This document shows, piece by piece, positions 60,539 to 64,000 of a stretch of 64,000 nt of DNA. Source of the DNA: Puffinus mauretanicus (Eukaryota > Chordata > Aves > Procellariiformes > Procellariidae); contig JAJKFH010003680.1 in NCBI GenBank assembly GCA_023333565.1, forward strand, positions 930,001 through 994,000. Reading direction: 5' to 3'. A program made the translations under genes and the position numbers. Below the pieces are notes generated by a model that saw only the letters and a program-made list of their open reading frames with translations, was not told the DNA's origin and searched no databases. The first letter of the stretch is position 1. The number at the start of each line of letters is the position of its first letter.

Positions 60539-61916
60539 AGCAAAGAAGATAGCAAAGCATCTTACTAGGCTAATTGCAGAGCCTATTAGAGACTTTATTC
60601 TCCCATATCCCAGCCTGCTGTTTTCTGAGACAGTGTGGCAAAGTAGCAAGACAGACTCATGGCTCAGCTCCAACAGCAAGATCAATCAAACTCTGTTCAG
60701 AAGGAATCTAGGAGTATGACCCTCGCACATACATTAGAATTGTTTTAAATATGTTTTCCTCGGGGCTGGGAAAGGCAAGGCAGAAAGGAAATCTATTCCT
60801 ATCTCAAACATTATTTTTCTAATTTATTAGCTGGATATAGTTTTCAACAGCCAGACTAAATTTTACATTAGCGTTTGTTTTAGGTTGTCAGTTCAGGAAT
60901 ACATTTTAAAAGAAGTATTAACTTTTCAGGCTATTTCTATTTATAAGTGAAAGAATGCTTTCAAATAGCTTTTGTCATGAAGGAAAATAACCGAAGTGAT
61001 ATTTTGTAAGCCCACAAGCTGTAGGCAGTTAGCTCTAAATATATGCTGTTCCTTTGGGAATTCAGGGGCTGGGGAGAAGAGGTAGAGAATCTGAAATAGT
61101 TTAGGTCTTTTGCCTGAAGAGAGCTGCAGACCAGGGAGGTCACTAACTACTTTTCACTGAATGTTTAAGAAGACAAATTAGTATTCTGTTCTGTTGGTGG
61201 TATTATTATACACGATGGGATTTCCCATCTCAGCACACAGTATTATTACTGTTTATATGGTCATACAGTAACACTTAACTGAATAATACATATTCATATT
61301 CTGACAGAATATGCTTGGAATTACAACAGTTTATGCATAGCCTGCAATTTTTTGGCAATACAGAGAAGAACACATTCTGGCAAGAGAGTGCTCTCTTCCA
61401 GTTTCATTTTTATTAGCAAAGATCATAAAACATCCTGCTCATTAAAATCTGAATAACTTCCACTGGGAGTGCACTTTTCTGAAAGTGTTTTCCTACAGCT
61501 GGTGGCAAGATAGATCTGCTGGCTAACCAGAGCTCTAATAGGTTTTCTAATAGGATTTCATTATGAAACCCACAATGCAGCATGAAGGCAGTTGCATAAC
61601 CAGAGCAACGATTAGCAACTCGGCTGAAAACTGGTAAGGGCTCAAGCACAACTGAGTAGCATGTAACAAACAAAAGAAGCCATCATTGTCAGTCCGAGGT
61701 CCTGAATGAAACTTTTATACATTATATTATTGCTTCCGTTGCCAGGAGGCTAAGAATAGATCCGTGACAACGGCAGCACCATATAAAATGAGACCATAAA
61801 TCACAGGTACTAGAAATGCCATCATTAACTGTAGCACAGGACTCTGGAATGGATTACCGTGCCTTAGTTCTCAGTGTTGCTCCAGCGCTCCTCAAGCCCA
61901 GGCAGCCATATGATAT
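60539..61916. other. No recognised gene or repeat
   Basis: AT-rich DNA between the CR1 truncation point and the GC-rich segment. Nothing is supported. Confidence 0.55.
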
Positions 61917-62827
61917 ATGTCTAGTCTAAGGGGTCTGCGGTACCTCTGCGTCAGGGCTACGAGTGCACTAATCAACCTTACTTGCCCTGATGAGTCCTGC
62001 TGGGACCCCTAACCACGCCCTCTGCCCAGGGGCCCCGGGCCCTGATTTCAGCCCATGCCAGGGCCATCAGTCCCTGACTCAGCAGCCTTGTAAGGGTGCC
62101 AGTCTCCAGCTATAATGCAGTCATGCCTCTGCCTGGACATGGATCTCATTGATCCTGACCCTGACCTGCAGGCTGACTTCCCGACCTGGCCTGGGTGCGG
62201 CCCTGTCACCACTGAAGTTTCAAGCGATCACCTAGTTTCAAGTTTGTCTGTTACCTTCAGCCAGCCCAGCTACCTCAGTCATGCAGAGGAACCAGGGAGT
62301 TAACGGCTGATGCTTACAGGAATGATTTGACAGATTGTTACAGAAACTCTCTGGGTGAGACCTTCCTACGGTTCTAGAGATTTCCCTCAGGCAGCTCCTG
62401 CTGTGCCTAGTATGAGCAATTTGGATACTCAAATATGTTGATTAACATCCTAGGTCGAGAATCTGGCATTTTCCTCCAAAGACTCCCCTAAGTAGTTCCT
62501 GCTGCAAGACAGATTACATTGTACATAGGTAAGACATTTGCAAATAGTCATTAGAAAGTATGTTTTGTATGTAGTTAAGATAATCAATAGCAATGAATTA
62601 TGCATGTGCTGGCTGGTCACTGAGGGCCACATCTAGAGCTGAGCAGAGCAGCGGCTGGGGGAGTCTCATCTGATCCAGATGAAGATGCTGCTGCAAGGGA
62701 CCCTGCAATGGAGCCTCCCATCACCATCCGGACAGTGACTAACTGTTCTGTTCAATAGATTTGACTCCCCATGAGACCATTACTCTACATTAAGATCTCA
62801 ATAAATTAGTTTGTCTTTCTAAAAACA
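61917..62827 (+). repeat. GC-rich segment plus poly(A)-signal segment, possible unclassified repeat
   Basis: Composition changes sharply from AT-rich flanks to GC-rich at about 61960-62220 (runs of CCC/GGG and repeated CCTG/GACC words), then returns to AT-rich. A second part at about 62590-62825 ends with TCTCAATAAATTAGTTTGTC, resembling the poly(A)-signal end of an LTR. No convincing target duplication or TG/CA pair was found. It could be an LTR-type repeat of a family I do not recognise, or a small CpG-rich regulatory segment. Confidence 0.3.
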
Positions 62828-64000
62828 CTGTCCACAACTCTCTTTGCAACAACTGCACGAAGAACCAGGTAAATATTTTCATCTAGAATTGCACATTGGA
62901 GCCACATTGATTTGTACAGACATAGCAGCACTTCCATATATTCACTAGTTTGCTGTACTGGCCTCTCCAGTACTTTGGCTATTTCAGTTAGCTCAGACAA
63001 AATGTGTGAAAGTAGACATAAATTAAAACTTCTGTCCTGTTACCAAGGTATAGGACACAAGAAACATGCAGTGTGACACCCCCACTCCTGTTCGCAGCAA
63101 AATCTCAGGCAGCTCTGGCTCATTGGTATCTAGCTACACACACACAAAAAAAAATTTCTAAAACTTCGTAAGATGCCACATTTAGGTGTAAACTCTCCAC
63201 AATTTCAACCTAAAACAGCAATGGAAAATTCAAAGTTCTACTTATACAGAATCTGTCAGTTAAACTCCATTGCTCACACCTAATGGTAAGATGTAATGCA
63301 CATTTTTTTAAGTCTTATTTTATTTGTGTCAAAGGACCACTACTGGCCTCAGATGTGGGGGAAACAAACTGGCATTTTTATAGTACATGGGAATTTTTTA
63401 CATTAAAAATCCTTACAAATCAACATTACATTGAAAACTTAATTAATTATCTATTATTGATTTAGATATATCTATATTGCAAAGTCCCAAAAGAAGTACT
63501 AAAGAAAATCACGTTATCTAAAACCTTACTGAAGGCATATTAACATTCTTAAGAATCTGTCAAATCTCTAATAAAATGTAGGTTTTCCTGGAAGCAGATT
63601 AAAGATTCTGTTCAAAGTACTTCTATGAGCAGATGACTGTAGACCTACTTTAATAAACCAGATAGGCTGAGGGATTAAAAACGAATGCCATATTTTTCAA
63701 CTGGAAACAACCTGAAGTTAAAAGACCCTTTTTACATCACACTGAACATTATTACATCGTAAATCTAGAAATAAATAATGGAGCTGTGCAAGCAAGCACT
63801 GGGGAACAGCAAATTGATTGAATGCATTATTGTAAGTAATTTGGTGATTCTGTGATTGGTTTTGTCACCTGGAATGATGGAATTGGGTAATCAAATTTAG
63901 TCCTATGTTGTGGCTTGTAACAACAACATATAATCCCTTAACAAGCTCCCTCTTGAAACCCACTTACCTCTCCTTAGAGAAGACCATTTTGGTTTCACTG
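62828..64000. other. No recognised gene; short CA/A tract
   Basis: It contains an ACACACACAC-A(9) tract near 63134-63152 and otherwise AT-rich sequence without features, up to the window edge. Confidence 0.55.

Noticed and set aside
1..64000. CRISPR arrays, tRNA or rRNA genes, bacterial-type operons
   Set aside because: No regularly spaced repeats, no tRNA B-box with a cloverleaf and no rRNA-like sequence were seen. The sequence is vertebrate nuclear DNA.

Overview
The window is AT-rich vertebrate nuclear DNA that reads as bird. It has several CR1 (chicken-repeat-1) LINE copies with typical CR1 3' ends, and long terminal repeats of the avian 'TGTCCTGGTTTC...' endogenous-retrovirus type. No multi-exon host gene, rRNA, tRNA or CRISPR array was recognised. 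Most of the window looks intergenic or intronic, and nearly all confident annotation concerns transposable elements of different ages.

The centrepiece is a full-length endogenous retrovirus at 37721-44493 (+). It has two 518/519-bp LTRs that differ by one substitution and one T-run indel, a 5-bp target duplication (GCAAG), a primer binding site that fits tRNA-Lys, and a polypurine tract. A 663-codon gag-like ORF is followed by an in-frame pol (protease, reverse transcriptase, RNase H), with a single TAG between them. Integrase lies in two further reading frames, so pol is broken twice. No env is visible. The gag ORF is unusual: it has an N-terminal hydrophobic multi-pass region, then about nine Thr-rich decapeptide repeats, then the capsid-like part. 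A strong hairpin, with a possible pseudoknot, lies just after the gag stop.

Region by region: 1-11 kb shows nothing recognisable. CR1 3' fragments lie at 11.0-11.2 kb (+) and possibly 17.3-17.45 kb (-). Two longer, decayed CR1 copies lie head-to-tail at 19.5-20.9 and 21.4-22.9 kb (+). A very old CR1 lies at 29.7-30.4 kb (+). A solo LTR with a 5-bp target duplication lies at 31.6-32.1 kb (+), and a short CR1 3' end at 33.4-33.5 kb (+). An AT-rich stretch rich in TAAT-type sites at 34.3-35.1 kb may be a conserved noncoding element. The provirus follows, then about 14 kb of mostly unrecognised DNA with one possible small membrane-protein ORF at 53.56-53.79 kb (-). At 58.7-60.5 kb a relatively well-preserved CR1 (-) is split by a solo LTR related to the provirus LTR. 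At 61.9-62.8 kb a GC-rich segment followed by a poly(A)-signal-bearing stretch may be an unclassified repeat.

Nothing here forms an operon or pathway. The coding sequences belong to selfish elements: the retroviral gag-pol for reverse transcription and integration, and CR1 reverse transcriptase for target-primed insertion. All of them carry at least one visible defect.
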